A stretch of 21,861 bases of DNA from Bacteroidales bacterium (lineage in GTDB: Bacteria; Bacteroidota; Bacteroidia; Bacteroidales; UBA7960): NCBI GenBank assembly GCA_007131895.1, contig SLPR01000228.1:1-21861 (forward strand), in the 5' to 3' direction. The notes under the pieces are model-generated. The model ran no database searches and was not told the origin of the DNA. It saw nothing but the letters and a program-made list of their open reading frames with translations. A program made the translations under genes and the position numbers. Positions 7,417 through 15,729 of the stretch are shown in pieces (positions within the stretch are counted from its first letter, which is position 1; every line of letters begins with the position of its first letter).

Positions 7417-8877
7417 ATGATCATTCGTAAATCTGCTGCAGAAACCCGCAGCCATCAAGATACTGTTATATACCTGCTCAAGGAGTTGAGTGGGTTGACC
7501 CAAACTCCCCTCACCCCTGAGGAGCAGGAATATATCCGTACACGCTTTAAGCCCGAAACCAGGGATGTTTTTGTTTTCAACAGACTCTCCCATTTCGTGT
7601 ATGTACAATTGTGTCCCGTCAATAAGGATTATAGAGCACTGGAGTATTTGCGCAAAGCAGGAGACAAGGCCGTACAGTTTTTCCGGAAGGAAAAGCAACA
7701 CGCTGCAGTGCTTATCCCTTCAGAAGTTTCGCCGGAAAAAGTGCTCGCCTATGCCGAAGGGGTTGCCCTTGGGGCATATGAGTTTCTGAAGCACAAAAAA
7801 TCCGGTGATGACAAAGTGATTTTCAGTGAGTTAAATATTGATGATGCAGCAATTTCGGAGATGGAACTTGCAAATCTTCAGAATCTTGTAAAAAGCTGCT
7901 ATCTGACAAGGGATATGGTCAATGAGCCTGTAAATGTAATGGATACCCTCAGTTTTTCCCGTTTAATGGCAGACTGTTGCAGGGAGGCTGGTGCGAAAGT
8001 TACGGTCATGAATCAGAAGGAGATTGAGGCGCACGGCATGGAAGGGTTGCTGACTGTAAACAAGGGGAGCAAATCGGAACCTGCTTTTACTGTTATTGAA
8101 TGGAAGCCTGACGATGCCTCCAATGATCGCCCGCTGGTGCTGGTGGGCAAAGGGCTGGTATTTGATACAGGGGGTATCAACCTGAAGCCCGGTTCCGGTC
8201 TGGATGCCATGAAAAGTGATATGGCCGGAGGGGCTGCTGTATTCGGCACACTCTATGCACTGGCATTGAATCAGATTCCGGTACATGTAGTAGGGCTAAT
8301 CCCTGTTACAGACAACCGTCCTGGTGAAAATGCCATGGTGCCCGGAGATATTATCAGGATGGGTAACGGAAAAACTGTCGAGATCATCAATACCGATGCC
8401 GAAGGACGCCTGATCCTGGCTGATGCCCTGCTCTTTGCCCAAAAATTCAACCCATTGCTGGTCATTGATATTGCCACACTTACCGGGGCAGCTTCGGTCG
8501 CCCTTGGCCGTTTTGGAATGGCGGGTGTGCATCAGGATGCCGCCGCCGCAATGGCTGCCATCATTCAGTCAGGGCAGGAAGTGTATGAGCGCATTGTGGA
8601 ATTTCCCTTCTGGGAAGAATATGACAATGAAATACATTCAGATGTGGCTGACTTGCGAAACATTGGAAAGAATCGTGGCGGAGGGGTAATTACAGCCGGT
8701 AAATTCCTTGCAGCATTTACCGCTTATCCATGGATCCACCTGGATATTGCTCCCGTAGCATTCATGGATGGCCGCGAGTCTTACCGGGGAAAAGGAGCTA
8801 CTGCCGCAGGTGTGCGGCTGTTGCACCATTTTGTGGAAAGCAAAAAATGGTTAGGTGTGGAATCGGCTGACAAGTGA
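7417..8877 (+). CDS. pepA: Leucyl aminopeptidase, M17 family
   Basis: This 486-residue cytosolic metallo-aminopeptidase removes N-terminal residues from peptides, using two metal ions per active site in a hexamer. The C-terminal catalytic domain (about residues 160-480) keeps all known ligands: K245 in VGKG, D250 in FDTGG, D268 in MKSDMAGG, and D327 and E329 in the M17 signature NTDAEGRL, with the catalytic arginine R331. Spacing between these matches the bovine lens enzyme. The N-terminal ~155 residues form the usual variable domain. It is a stand-alone gene followed by a 100-bp gap with a promoter for pdxA. The start at 7417 gives a normal family length, and no strong Shine-Dalgarno is visible, as is usual for Bacteroidota. 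Confidence 0.95.
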   Translation: MIIRKSAAETRSHQDTVIYLLKELSGLTQTPLTPEEQEYIRTRFKPETRDVFVFNRLSHFVYVQLCPVNKDYRALEYLRKAGDKAVQFFRKEKQHAAVLIPSEVSPEKVLAYAEGVALGAYEFLKHKKSGDDKVIFSELNIDDAAISEMELANLQNLVKSCYLTRDMVNEPVNVMDTLSFSRLMADCCREAGAKVTVMNQKEIEAHGMEGLLTVNKGSKSEPAFTVIEWKPDDASNDRPLVLVGKGLVFDTGGINLKPGSGLDAMKSDMAGGAAVFGTLYALALNQIPVHVVGLIPVTDNRPGENAMVPGDIIRMGNGKTVEIINTDAEGRLILADALLFAQKFNPLLVIDIATLTGAASVALGRFGMAGVHQDAAAAMAAIIQSGQEVYERIVEFPFWEEYDNEIHSDVADLRNIGKNRGGGVITAGKFLAAFTAYPWIHLDIAPVAFMDGRESYRGKGATAAGVRLLHHFVESKKWLGVESADK

Positions 8878-8942
8878 TTTCCGGGCTCAAGGGTTTAACA
8901 GCTTAATGGGTATTTAATCATTCGCTACTTTCTGAATTATTG

Positions 8943-8950
8943 TAACTTTG
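8943..8950 (+). promoter_or_regulatory. Candidate Bacteroidota -7 promoter element upstream of pdxA
   Basis: TAACTTTG is an exact match to the TAnnTTTG consensus of the Bacteroidota primary sigma factor. It lies 28 bp before the ATG at 8978, giving a leader of about 20 nt. No clear TTTG is found at the -33 position, so confidence is moderate. Confidence 0.55.
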
Positions 8951-8977
8951 CTCCATAAACATAACTTTCTTTTAACA

Positions 8978-10120
8978 ATGGAAAACGAAAACAATTATCC
9001 CCTCGAAAAAATAAAACCCTTGCGTATAGGAATCACTCATGGTGATGTAAACAGCATCAGCTATGAAGTCATTCTGAAGAGTCTTCAGGATTCGCGTATT
9101 TTTGAGTATTTTACCCCTGTATTGTATGGAAGTTCCAAAGTGGCTTCCTATCATCGCAAGGCGTTGAACATGAATGACATGGCGTTCAATGTGATTCGCT
9201 CGGCTAACCAGGCTCTGGAAGATAAGCTCAACCTTGTGAATGTGGTAACCCAGGAGATCAAAGTAGAGCTGGGGCAGAGTACCGATGTGGCGGGTAAAGC
9301 TGCATGGCTGGCACTGGAAGCTGCAACGGTTGATCTTGCGCAGGGTCACATTGATGCCCTGGTTACAGGTCCTATCAACAAACAGAATATCCAAAGCAAA
9401 GATTTTAACTTTCCCGGGCACACAGAGTATCTGGCAGGCAAGTTCAATACCAGAGACGTCCTGATGCTGATGGTGAGCGATACTATGCGTATCGGTGTCA
9501 TTACCGGACACGTAGCATTGCGCGAAGTGCCGGGCATGATAACCGAAGAACTGCTGTTGAAGAAGATGCGCATTATGCACAATTCTCTTATTCGCGACTT
9601 TGGCCTGCGCAAACCCAAAATTGCCATCATGGGGCTCAATCCCCACGCCGGCGACAAAGGTATTCTGGGCATAGAGGAAGAAACCGTTATTATTCCCGCC
9701 ATCCAGAAAGCTTTTGATGAAGGGATTCTTGCTTTTGGTCCTTATCCTGCCGACGGCTTTTTTGGATCCTCTGCCCTGAAAGAGTTTGATGGCGTTCTGG
9801 CCATGTTTCATGATCAGGGGCTTATCCCATTCAAAAGCATGGCTTTTCAGTCTGGGGTTAACTTCACCGCAGGTTTGCCAAAAATCAGAACCTCTCCTGC
9901 CCACGGCACAGCCTTTGAGCTGGCAGGCAAAAACATTGCTTCCCCCGAATCTTTCAGAGACGCTATTTACCTGGCCATTGATGTGTATCGCAACCGAGAG
10001 CTCTATGATGAGATTACGGCCAACCCGCTGAAATTCTCTTCCCTGGAAGCTGATAGCGATGCCGATAAAAATGCGCTGAAATCGCTCAAAGACGATTCGG
10101 ACGATACCTTATTGCTGTAA
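8978..10120 (+). CDS. pdxA: 4-hydroxythreonine-4-phosphate dehydrogenase family protein (PdxA)
   Basis: This 380-residue enzyme of the PdxA family performs the NAD-dependent oxidation and decarboxylation of 4-hydroxythreonine 4-phosphate in the DXP-dependent route to pyridoxal phosphate. Family blocks are visible in order: IGITHGDVNSISYEVILK near the N-terminus, ALVTGPINKQNI, FPGHTEYLAGKF with a metal-binding histidine, GVITGHVALREVP, GLNPHAGDKGILGIEE, MFHDQGLIPFK with another metal histidine, and TSPAHGTAFELAGK. The upstream TTG at 8948 would lie inside the promoter element, so the ATG at 8978 is chosen. The gene ends 11 bp before murF-alr. Co-transcription would link PLP synthesis with the PLP-dependent racemase, which is my inference. 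The C-terminal 35 residues are acidic and variable. Confidence 0.93.
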   Translation: MENENNYPLEKIKPLRIGITHGDVNSISYEVILKSLQDSRIFEYFTPVLYGSSKVASYHRKALNMNDMAFNVIRSANQALEDKLNLVNVVTQEIKVELGQSTDVAGKAAWLALEAATVDLAQGHIDALVTGPINKQNIQSKDFNFPGHTEYLAGKFNTRDVLMLMVSDTMRIGVITGHVALREVPGMITEELLLKKMRIMHNSLIRDFGLRKPKIAIMGLNPHAGDKGILGIEEETVIIPAIQKAFDEGILAFGPYPADGFFGSSALKEFDGVLAMFHDQGLIPFKSMAFQSGVNFTAGLPKIRTSPAHGTAFELAGKNIASPESFRDAIYLAIDVYRNRELYDEITANPLKFSSLEADSDADKNALKSLKDDSDDTLLL

Positions 10121-10131
10121 AATTCGCTGCC

Positions 10132-12630
10132 ATGGCCCAACTCTATTCACCCAAAGAGCTGGCAACCCTTATGCAGGGTCAACTGCACGGGCAGTGCCCC
10201 GAGAATCTTTTAATCTCTTTCCTGCTTAACGATAGCCGGCGTATCTCTTTTGCCGGTTCTTCGGTCTTTTTTGCACTGAAAACAGCAAAAAATGACGGAC
10301 ACCTTTTTATCGAAGAACTGCTGCAAAAAGGGGTGAAATGTTTTGTGGTTTCTTCACTACCCAAGGCTAAAAGTATGCAGAATTCTGCCTGTTTCATCCT
10401 TGTGGATGACACGCTGGAAGCATTGCAAAAACTGGCTGCTTCACACCGAAACCAGTTTGATTGTCCGGTAGTGGGCATTACAGGCAGCAACGGAAAAACC
10501 ATCGTCAAGGAGTGGCTTACCCAGCTGCTGGCACCCGATTGTAATATTGTAAAAAACCCAAGAAGCTACAACTCCCAGGTGGGAGTTCCCCTATCGGTAT
10601 GGAATATGGACGCTTCCCATCAGTTGGCTGTCTTTGAGGCCGGCATATCCCGACAGGGAGAAATGGAAAAGCTTGCCGCAATCATTCGGCCCACGGTAGG
10701 GATTTTTACCAATATCGGACCCGCTCATGATGAAGGGTTCCCTGATACCGAAACCAAGATAATGGAAAAGTTGCGGTTGTTTGAAAACTGCAGCATGCTG
10801 GTATTCAACAGCGACCAGAAAAAGGTGAAACGGTGCATATACTCCTGGGCTAAAGCCCATCCTGATGTACAGCTTTTTTCATGGGGCCACAACGAAGACG
10901 ATGACCTGATAGTGTTGGGTGCCGGCTCACATGACAGTTTTCAGATGATCGAAGTTGAATTTGAGGGTGAGGTATATCCCTTCCATACCCCTTTTGCCGA
11001 CAAGGCTTCAGTGGAAAATCTTCTGCATTGCATCGCCTTTATCTTTTCTTTCGACCTGTACCATTTCGAACTGCCAGAACGAACCGGAAGATTGTCTTCT
11101 GTTGCTATGCGCATGGAGATGAAGCACGCCGTCAACAACTGTTTTCTTATCAATGATGCTTACAGCTCTGATATATTATCCCTGGATGTTTCCCTCGATT
11201 TCCTCACTGCCCAGTCCAGGCAAAGAGTAAAAGTTCTCATCCTTTCCGACATATTGCAATCAGGTTTACCGCCCGATGAACTTTACAGGAAGGTAGCCCG
11301 CATGGTCAAGCAGAAAGACATAGAGCTGCTTATTGGTATCGGAGAGGAGATATCTGCCCATCAGAAGCGCTTTGCAGGTATTTCATGCCAGTTTTTTTCA
11401 AGTACAGAGAGTTTTCTGGAGGATTTTGACTTCAGTATCCTTCGTGGGATGGGCATTCTGCTCAAAGGGGCACGGGATTTTGGGTTTGAGCGCATAAGCA
11501 ATAAACTTCAGCTCAGGGATCATCAAACCGTATTGGAAATCAACCTGGATGCGCTGATACATAATCTCAACGTTTACAGGGGAATGCTTAAGCCTGGTAC
11601 AAGGGTCATGGCCATGGTGAAAGCTTTTTCCTATGGCAGTGGCAGCTTTGAAATTGCCAACCTGCTGCAGTTTCACAGGGTGGATTGTCTTGCAGTGGCT
11701 TTTGCCGACGAGGGCAATGAACTTCGCAGTGCAGGTATCAGCCTGCCCATTGTGGTGTTGAATCCCGAACTGCACAACCTGGACATTTTGTTTCGATACA
11801 ACCTGGAGCCAGAGATTTACTCCCTGCAACTTCTGCAAAGGCTGGCAAACGAAGTAACACGGTTTCCCTTTTTAACCCCGGAAAGTCCTTTTCCCGTTCA
11901 TATCAAGCTGGATACCGGCATGCACAGGCTCGGATTCATGGAAAGTGAGCTGGATGAAATGCTCAGATTATTAAAGAACACCCCGGCTTTAAGGGTTGAA
12001 TCAGTATTTTCGCACCTGGCAGCCAGTGACAGGCCCGAGTTTGATGCTTTCAGCCGCGAGCAACTGGACGTATTTGAGCGAATGACGCAGAAGTTGGAAC
12101 AAGCACTGGGGTACAGTTTTCTGCGACACATGGCCAACTCTGCGGCCATCAGTCGTTTTCCCGAGGCGCATTTTGATATGGTAAGGGTAGGAATTGGTCT
12201 CTATGGAGTGGATGGTTCGCCTCAAACTGCAAAGCTGCTGCAAAATGTTACCACCTTTAAATCAGTGATTTCGCAAATCAAAGATCTTCCATCAGGAGAA
12301 TCGGTGGGTTACAACAGGGCAGCCATTCTGACACGTAATACGCGCATCGCAATCGTTCCGGTTGGGTATGCCGACGGGCTGAACAGAAAGCTTGGCAACG
12401 GAAAGGGTTACATGCTGGTGAATGGTAAAAAAGCTCCTATCCTGGGTAATATCTCCATGGATATGTGCTGCCTGGATGTTACAGAAATGGACGTGGAAGA
12501 AGGAGATGAAGTGATTATTTTTGGAGAACATCTGCCGGTACATACTCTTGCACAAAACCTTGAAACCATTCCCTACGAAATTTTTACCAGCATACCCCCA
12601 CGGGTGAAAAGGGTTTATTTCAGTGAGTAA
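10132..12630 (+). CDS. murF-alr: Bifunctional MurF ligase/alanine racemase fusion
   Basis: This 832-residue cytoplasmic fusion acts in peptidoglycan precursor synthesis. Residues 1-~455 are MurF-like (UDP-MurNAc-tripeptide:D-Ala-D-Ala ligase), with the ATP-binding loop GITGSNGKT at 115-123, then NPRSYNSQVGVPLS and EAGISRQGEM. Residues ~460-832 are a fold-type III alanine racemase that makes the D-alanine. The PLP lysine is K497 in MVKAFSYGSGS, followed by HIKLDTGMHRLGF, and Y727 is a likely catalytic tyrosine. The later block ISMDMCCLDVT is also typical of the family. The fusion is a well-known Bacteroidota arrangement and a lineage marker. The MurF half shows divergent central residues (for example LINDAYSSDILSLDVSLDFL), so its ligase activity is inferred from the family. 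It is close behind pdxA, probably in the same operon. Confidence 0.94.
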   Translation: MAQLYSPKELATLMQGQLHGQCPENLLISFLLNDSRRISFAGSSVFFALKTAKNDGHLFIEELLQKGVKCFVVSSLPKAKSMQNSACFILVDDTLEALQKLAASHRNQFDCPVVGITGSNGKTIVKEWLTQLLAPDCNIVKNPRSYNSQVGVPLSVWNMDASHQLAVFEAGISRQGEMEKLAAIIRPTVGIFTNIGPAHDEGFPDTETKIMEKLRLFENCSMLVFNSDQKKVKRCIYSWAKAHPDVQLFSWGHNEDDDLIVLGAGSHDSFQMIEVEFEGEVYPFHTPFADKASVENLLHCIAFIFSFDLYHFELPERTGRLSSVAMRMEMKHAVNNCFLINDAYSSDILSLDVSLDFLTAQSRQRVKVLILSDILQSGLPPDELYRKVARMVKQKDIELLIGIGEEISAHQKRFAGISCQFFSSTESFLEDFDFSILRGMGILLKGARDFGFERISNKLQLRDHQTVLEINLDALIHNLNVYRGMLKPGTRVMAMVKAFSYGSGSFEIANLLQFHRVDCLAVAFADEGNELRSAGISLPIVVLNPELHNLDILFRYNLEPEIYSLQLLQRLANEVTRFPFLTPESPFPVHIKLDTGMHRLGFMESELDEMLRLLKNTPALRVESVFSHLAASDRPEFDAFSREQLDVFERMTQKLEQALGYSFLRHMANSAAISRFPEAHFDMVRVGIGLYGVDGSPQTAKLLQNVTTFKSVISQIKDLPSGESVGYNRAAILTRNTRIAIVPVGYADGLNRKLGNGKGYMLVNGKKAPILGNISMDMCCLDVTEMDVEEGDEVIIFGEHLPVHTLAQNLETIPYEIFTSIPPRVKRVYFSE

Positions 12631-12661
12631 AAAAACCTGCCTGTTGTAAAACTAAAAAGGC

Positions 12662-12669
12662 TATTTTTG
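12662..12669 (+). promoter_or_regulatory. Candidate -7 element upstream of ridA
   Basis: TATTTTTG fits TAnnTTTG, 69 bp before the ridA ATG. A TTG at 12644-12646 is only 15 bp upstream, shorter than the usual spacer, so the -33 part is doubtful. Confidence 0.45.
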
Positions 12670-12737
12670 CTTTTCCTACAGGGAAGTTCATCTGATTGCA
12701 ACTCTATAGATTGTTTTAAAACATAAACTTTAATTTT

Positions 12738-13115
12738 ATGAAGAAAATCATTAATACCGTAAAAGCTCCCAAGCCCATAGGCCCTTACAACCAGGCCATC
12801 ATGTCGAACAATACGCTGTATGTGTCAGGACAAATACCCATGAATCCGGCGACATCTGAGCTGGTGAAAGGTGATGTGCAGGAACAAACCCGCATGGTAA
12901 TGGAAAATCTCAAGGCCATTTTGAAGGAAGCAGGAATGGATTTCGGCGATGTGGTGAAGTGCAGTATTTTTATTTCTGACATGAAAGATTTTCCCACCAT
13001 CAACGAGGTGTATGGAAAGTATTTCACAGAAGAAGCCCCAGCCCGCGAAACAGTGCAGGTGGCCGGTCTTCCCCTGGGAGTGGATGTGGAAATCAGTTGT
13101 ATCGCCGTTATTTAA
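12738..13115 (+). CDS. ridA: RidA family reactive enamine/imine deaminase
   Basis: This 125-residue protein belongs to the YjgF/YER057c/UK114 family, trimeric enzymes that hydrolyse reactive enamines and imines (such as 2-aminoacrylate) released by PLP enzymes. The residues known to matter in E. coli RidA are present: Y17 in PIGPYNQ, S30 in VSGQIP, R103 in APARETVQV (E. coli R105) and E118 (E. coli E120). The final block reads VAGLPLGVDVEISCIAVI where many homologues have VARLP. That arginine is not the catalytic one. The gene stands alone downstream of murF-alr. Its length is normal for the family. Confidence 0.95.
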   Translation: MKKIINTVKAPKPIGPYNQAIMSNNTLYVSGQIPMNPATSELVKGDVQEQTRMVMENLKAILKEAGMDFGDVVKCSIFISDMKDFPTINEVYGKYFTEEAPARETVQVAGLPLGVDVEISCIAVI

Positions 13116-13229
13116 TAAGCTTTTCTCATTTTTATTTATGATTATCCGCAACATTGCAAGTATATTTTTTTGTTCTTTCATAAAGTGCCAAAATGGGTTT
13201 AAATCTCCTTGTTTGTGGCAACATCTTTT

Positions 13230-13250
13230 CCGTTCCGCTAAACGGAACGG
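13230..13250. repeat. Palindrome 1 of intergenic array
   Basis: This is a perfect 8-bp inverted repeat, CCGTTCCG/CGGAACGG, with loop CTAAA. The right arm's AACGG (13246-13250 region) can alternatively pair with CCGTT at about 13259-13263, giving a second possible fold. Confidence 0.85.
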
Positions 13251-13282
13251 CAATAGATACCGTTTACTGCTCCCATCCAATG

Positions 13283-13302
13283 CCGTCAGTTTTAACTGAC
13301 GG
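13283..13302. repeat. Palindrome 2 of intergenic array
   Basis: This is a perfect 9-bp inverted repeat, CCGTCAGTT/AACTGACGG, separated by only TT. It is almost a continuous 20-bp palindrome. Confidence 0.85.
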
Positions 13303-13324
13303 ATTTGAAAGTCTGATAGAACAG

Positions 13325-13339
13325 TGGGCTTCAGGCCCA
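13325..13339. repeat. Palindrome 3 of intergenic array
   Basis: This is an inverted repeat TGGGC/GCCCA with loop TTCAG. It has the GGGCTTCAG-type hairpin shape. Confidence 0.75.
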
Positions 13340-13405
13340 TTGTAATATTATGGTAAGATTGTGGATAATCCGATTTTTATTTTACTAATTCTATAAGGGC
13401 GTAAC

Positions 13406-13421
13406 CACAGTTATAACTGTG
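13406..13421. repeat. Palindrome 4 of intergenic array, operator-like
   Basis: CACAGTTATAACTGTG is a perfect 16-bp palindrome without a loop, 32 bp upstream of the peptidase ATG. It could be a repressor or activator half-site pair or simply another member of the array. Confidence 0.8.
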
Positions 13422-13453
13422 ACCGCTGTTGTATTTTTTCAATCTTATCTCTC

Positions 13454-15619
13454 ATGCGAAAATCCTTTCTTACTTTTATCGTTGTAATCCTTTCCGTTGC
13501 CTTTGTAAAGGCAGTGGAAGGAATGTGGCTCCCTTCGCTGATTCATAAAAACATCGAAGAGATGCAGGCCATGGGGCTTGAAATCTCAGCCGAAGATTTG
13601 TACAGTGAAGACGGAGCAAGTCTGAAAGATGCCATAGTACGGTTTGGTCGCGGTTGCACAGGTGCCTTTATTTCAGGGCAGGGGCTGCTGATAACGAATC
13701 ACCATTGCGGATACGGACAGATTCAGCGGCACAGTAGTGTGGAAAATGATTATCTGACCGAAGGGTTCTGGGCTTCCAAAGCTGACGAGGAGCTCCCCAA
13801 TGAAGGACTTACTGTTACCCTGCTTGTCAGGATGGAAGATATAACCCAACGCGTGCTGGAGGCAACAGAACCCGGGATGGATGAACTTCGTTTTCAGGAA
13901 GCAGTGTCGAAAGCATCCCGCGAAATAGCCGATGAGGCCAAAGAGGATGGTTTGTATGAAGCGCAGGTAAATCCCTTTTATTTCGGAAACGAATATTATC
14001 TGTTTGTTTATAAGGTTTACCGGGATGTGAGAATGGTGGGTGCGCCTCCTTCTTCCATCGGAAAATTTGGTGGCGACACCGATAACTGGATGTGGCCCCG
14101 TCATACCGGCGATTTTATGCTCTTCAGGGTGTATGCTGATGGTAACAACCAGCCTGCCGATTACAGTCCCGATAACGTGCCTTACCAGCCTGAAAAGTTT
14201 TTCCCGGTTTCTGCCAGAACCCTCGAACCACATGATTTTACCATGGTGTATGGCTTCCCCGGGCGCACCAACCGCTACCTTACCTCCGATGCCGTGCAAT
14301 TTATCATGGAGCAGGAAAATCCCATGGGCATAAAGCTACGCACCGATATCCTCCAGATTTATGATCAGCACATGGCTTCCAGTGATAGGGTAAGGATACA
14401 ATATGCCAGTAAACATGCAGGAGTCGCCAATGCCTGGAAGCGGTGGATAGGAGAAAACCGCGGATTGAACAGGCTCTCTGCCATTGAGGTGAAGAAAGCG
14501 TATGAACAGGAGTTTGAGCAGTGGATTCAGGAGAACCCTTCGCAGGGTCAGATATACGAAGACCTCTTAACGGAGTTTCAAAATACCTACCTGATTTACC
14601 ATCCCCTGCGTTATTCTTTCCGGTTGTATTTTGAGGCAGGTCGGAATGTGGAAATCAACCGTTTTGCCCAGCAGTTTATGCGACTTGTATCACTCAGCCG
14701 TCAGAAAGATGTAGCCGAAGATGTGCTGCAGGCAGAGCTGGAGCAGGTAAAAGATGCTGCAAGGCGGTTTTTCAGGGATTATCATGCTCCCCTGGATCAG
14801 CAGGTGCTCGCATCCCTCACGCGTCATTATATCGAACTTTCACAACCCGGTATGTTGCCCCTGGAGCTGGAAGAGGTAAGAAAAAAGTATGGAACCGATA
14901 CCGAAAAGTTTGCCCGGGATATTTTTTCCCGTTCCATGTTCGTGTCGGAAGAGAAAACCATGAAGTTGATTGATAATTACCGTCCTTCTCACCACAGAAG
15001 AATTGAGCGTGACCCAGCCTACCGATTTGCCACGGGTTTGTTTGATTTTACTATCAGCGAAGTACAAACACCCATGCAGGAGGTCCAGAATAAACTTGAC
15101 AGCTTGTACCGGGTTTACACAGCCGCGCAGAGAATCATGAAACCCGAAGAGAATTTCTTCCCCGATGCCAATGGCACTTTGCGAATTTCCTATGGCAGGG
15201 TAGAAGGGTCATTTCCCCGCAACGGGATTCAGTTTCTTCCCTTTACCACCAGCGAGGGAATACTGGAAAAAGCTGCCGAACCGAATGTTGATGATTACAC
15301 CATCTCCGAAAGACTTTCCACGTTGCTCAAAAATCAGGTTTTTGGTGATTACGCTACAGGAGAGGATTTGAGGGTGAATTTCATTTCCAGCAATCATACT
15401 ACCGGCGGTAATTCCGGCAGTCCTGTGCTGGACGGGCAGGGGAATTTCATTGGCATCAATTTCGACCGAAGCTGGGAGAGTACCATGAGCGATATCATGT
15501 TCGACCCCGAACAATGCAGGAACATTGCAGTGTCTGCACAGTATATTCTGTGGGTTATACACCATTATGCCGGCATGGAATATTTGCTGGATGAAATGGA
15601 GGTTACAGGACTAAATTAG
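13454..15619 (+). CDS. dpp11: S46 family dipeptidyl-peptidase, DPP11-type (Asp/Glu-specific)
   Basis: This 721-residue exported serine peptidase releases dipeptides from the N-terminus of peptides in the periplasm, feeding peptide-based nutrition. The signal peptide is at about 1-22 (hydrophobic core FLTFIVVILSVAF). The chymotrypsin-like catalytic parts flank a helical domain: TNHHCG with H84, the block GGDTDNWMWPRHTGDF that holds the catalytic aspartate, and GGNSGSPV with S654. R672 in INFDRSWES lines up, with the same one-residue offset as H84 and S654, with Arg673 of P. gingivalis DPP11. That arginine selects acidic residues at P1, and DPP7 has glycine there. The specificity call is therefore well supported but untested. 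The gene is monocistronic, with a palindrome array upstream and a hairpin downstream. Confidence 0.92.
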   Translation: MRKSFLTFIVVILSVAFVKAVEGMWLPSLIHKNIEEMQAMGLEISAEDLYSEDGASLKDAIVRFGRGCTGAFISGQGLLITNHHCGYGQIQRHSSVENDYLTEGFWASKADEELPNEGLTVTLLVRMEDITQRVLEATEPGMDELRFQEAVSKASREIADEAKEDGLYEAQVNPFYFGNEYYLFVYKVYRDVRMVGAPPSSIGKFGGDTDNWMWPRHTGDFMLFRVYADGNNQPADYSPDNVPYQPEKFFPVSARTLEPHDFTMVYGFPGRTNRYLTSDAVQFIMEQENPMGIKLRTDILQIYDQHMASSDRVRIQYASKHAGVANAWKRWIGENRGLNRLSAIEVKKAYEQEFEQWIQENPSQGQIYEDLLTEFQNTYLIYHPLRYSFRLYFEAGRNVEINRFAQQFMRLVSLSRQKDVAEDVLQAELEQVKDAARRFFRDYHAPLDQQVLASLTRHYIELSQPGMLPLELEEVRKKYGTDTEKFARDIFSRSMFVSEEKTMKLIDNYRPSHHRRIERDPAYRFATGLFDFTISEVQTPMQEVQNKLDSLYRVYTAAQRIMKPEENFFPDANGTLRISYGRVEGSFPRNGIQFLPFTTSEGILEKAAEPNVDDYTISERLSTLLKNQVFGDYATGEDLRVNFISSNHTTGGNSGSPVLDGQGNFIGINFDRSWESTMSDIMFDPEQCRNIAVSAQYILWVIHHYAGMEYLLDEMEVTGLN

Positions 15620-15621
15620 TC

Positions 15622-15651
15622 GGTGAAACTCAAGTTAATATTGAGCTCACC
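15622..15651. terminator. Bulged hairpin after the S46 peptidase gene
   Basis: Arms GGTGA 15622-15626/TCACC 15647-15651 and CTCAA 15629-15633/TTGAG 15641-15645 stack around a 7-nt loop, starting 2 bp after the stop codon. There is no T run, so it may stabilise the 3' end or act as an inefficient or bidirectional terminator between convergent genes. Confidence 0.45.
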
Positions 15652-15699
15652 TGGAATTACTTTGATTTGTTAAACCTGGTAAAAAGAATTATCTATTAT

Positions 15700-15719
15700 C
15701 GTCGCGCTTTAGCCGACGG
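15700..15719. repeat. Palindrome with TTTA loop, related to the 13230 array
   Basis: Arms CGTCGCGC and GCCGACGG pair with one mismatch and one non-pairing end around TTTA. The loop and GC-rich arms resemble palindrome 1 at 13230-13250 read on the opposite strand (GCTAAA). Confidence 0.65.
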
Positions 15720-15729
15720 TTTTAAGCCT

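Larger units (their letters stand above)
13116..13453. other. Gene-free 338-bp spacer carrying a palindrome array
   Basis: No credible coding region is visible between ridA and the S46 peptidase. The left 110 bp are AT-rich. From 13230 to 13421 four unrelated palindromes follow one another (listed separately). The last ends 32 bp before the peptidase ATG, so they would be part of its upstream control region or leader. A TATTTTTT at 13432-13439 is a one-mismatch -7 element. Confidence 0.75.

Noticed and set aside
8972..9904. 310-residue minus-strand ORF opposite pdxA
   Set aside because: It is wholly antisense to a well-supported PdxA gene, rich in His/Gln/Cys typical of shadow frames, with no motif.
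10132..12630. MurF-racemase fusion as a novel architecture
   Set aside because: The fusion is well known across Bacteroidota, so it is a lineage marker rather than a discovery.
13065..13067. RidA G110 where many homologues have Arg (VARLP), first suspected as loss of the catalytic arginine
   Set aside because: Counting against E. coli RidA shows the catalytic R105 corresponds to R103 here, which is present. The replaced residue is E. coli R112.
13673..14299. 208-residue minus-strand ORF opposite dpp11
   Set aside because: It is a shadow of the S46 catalytic region, with no independent features.
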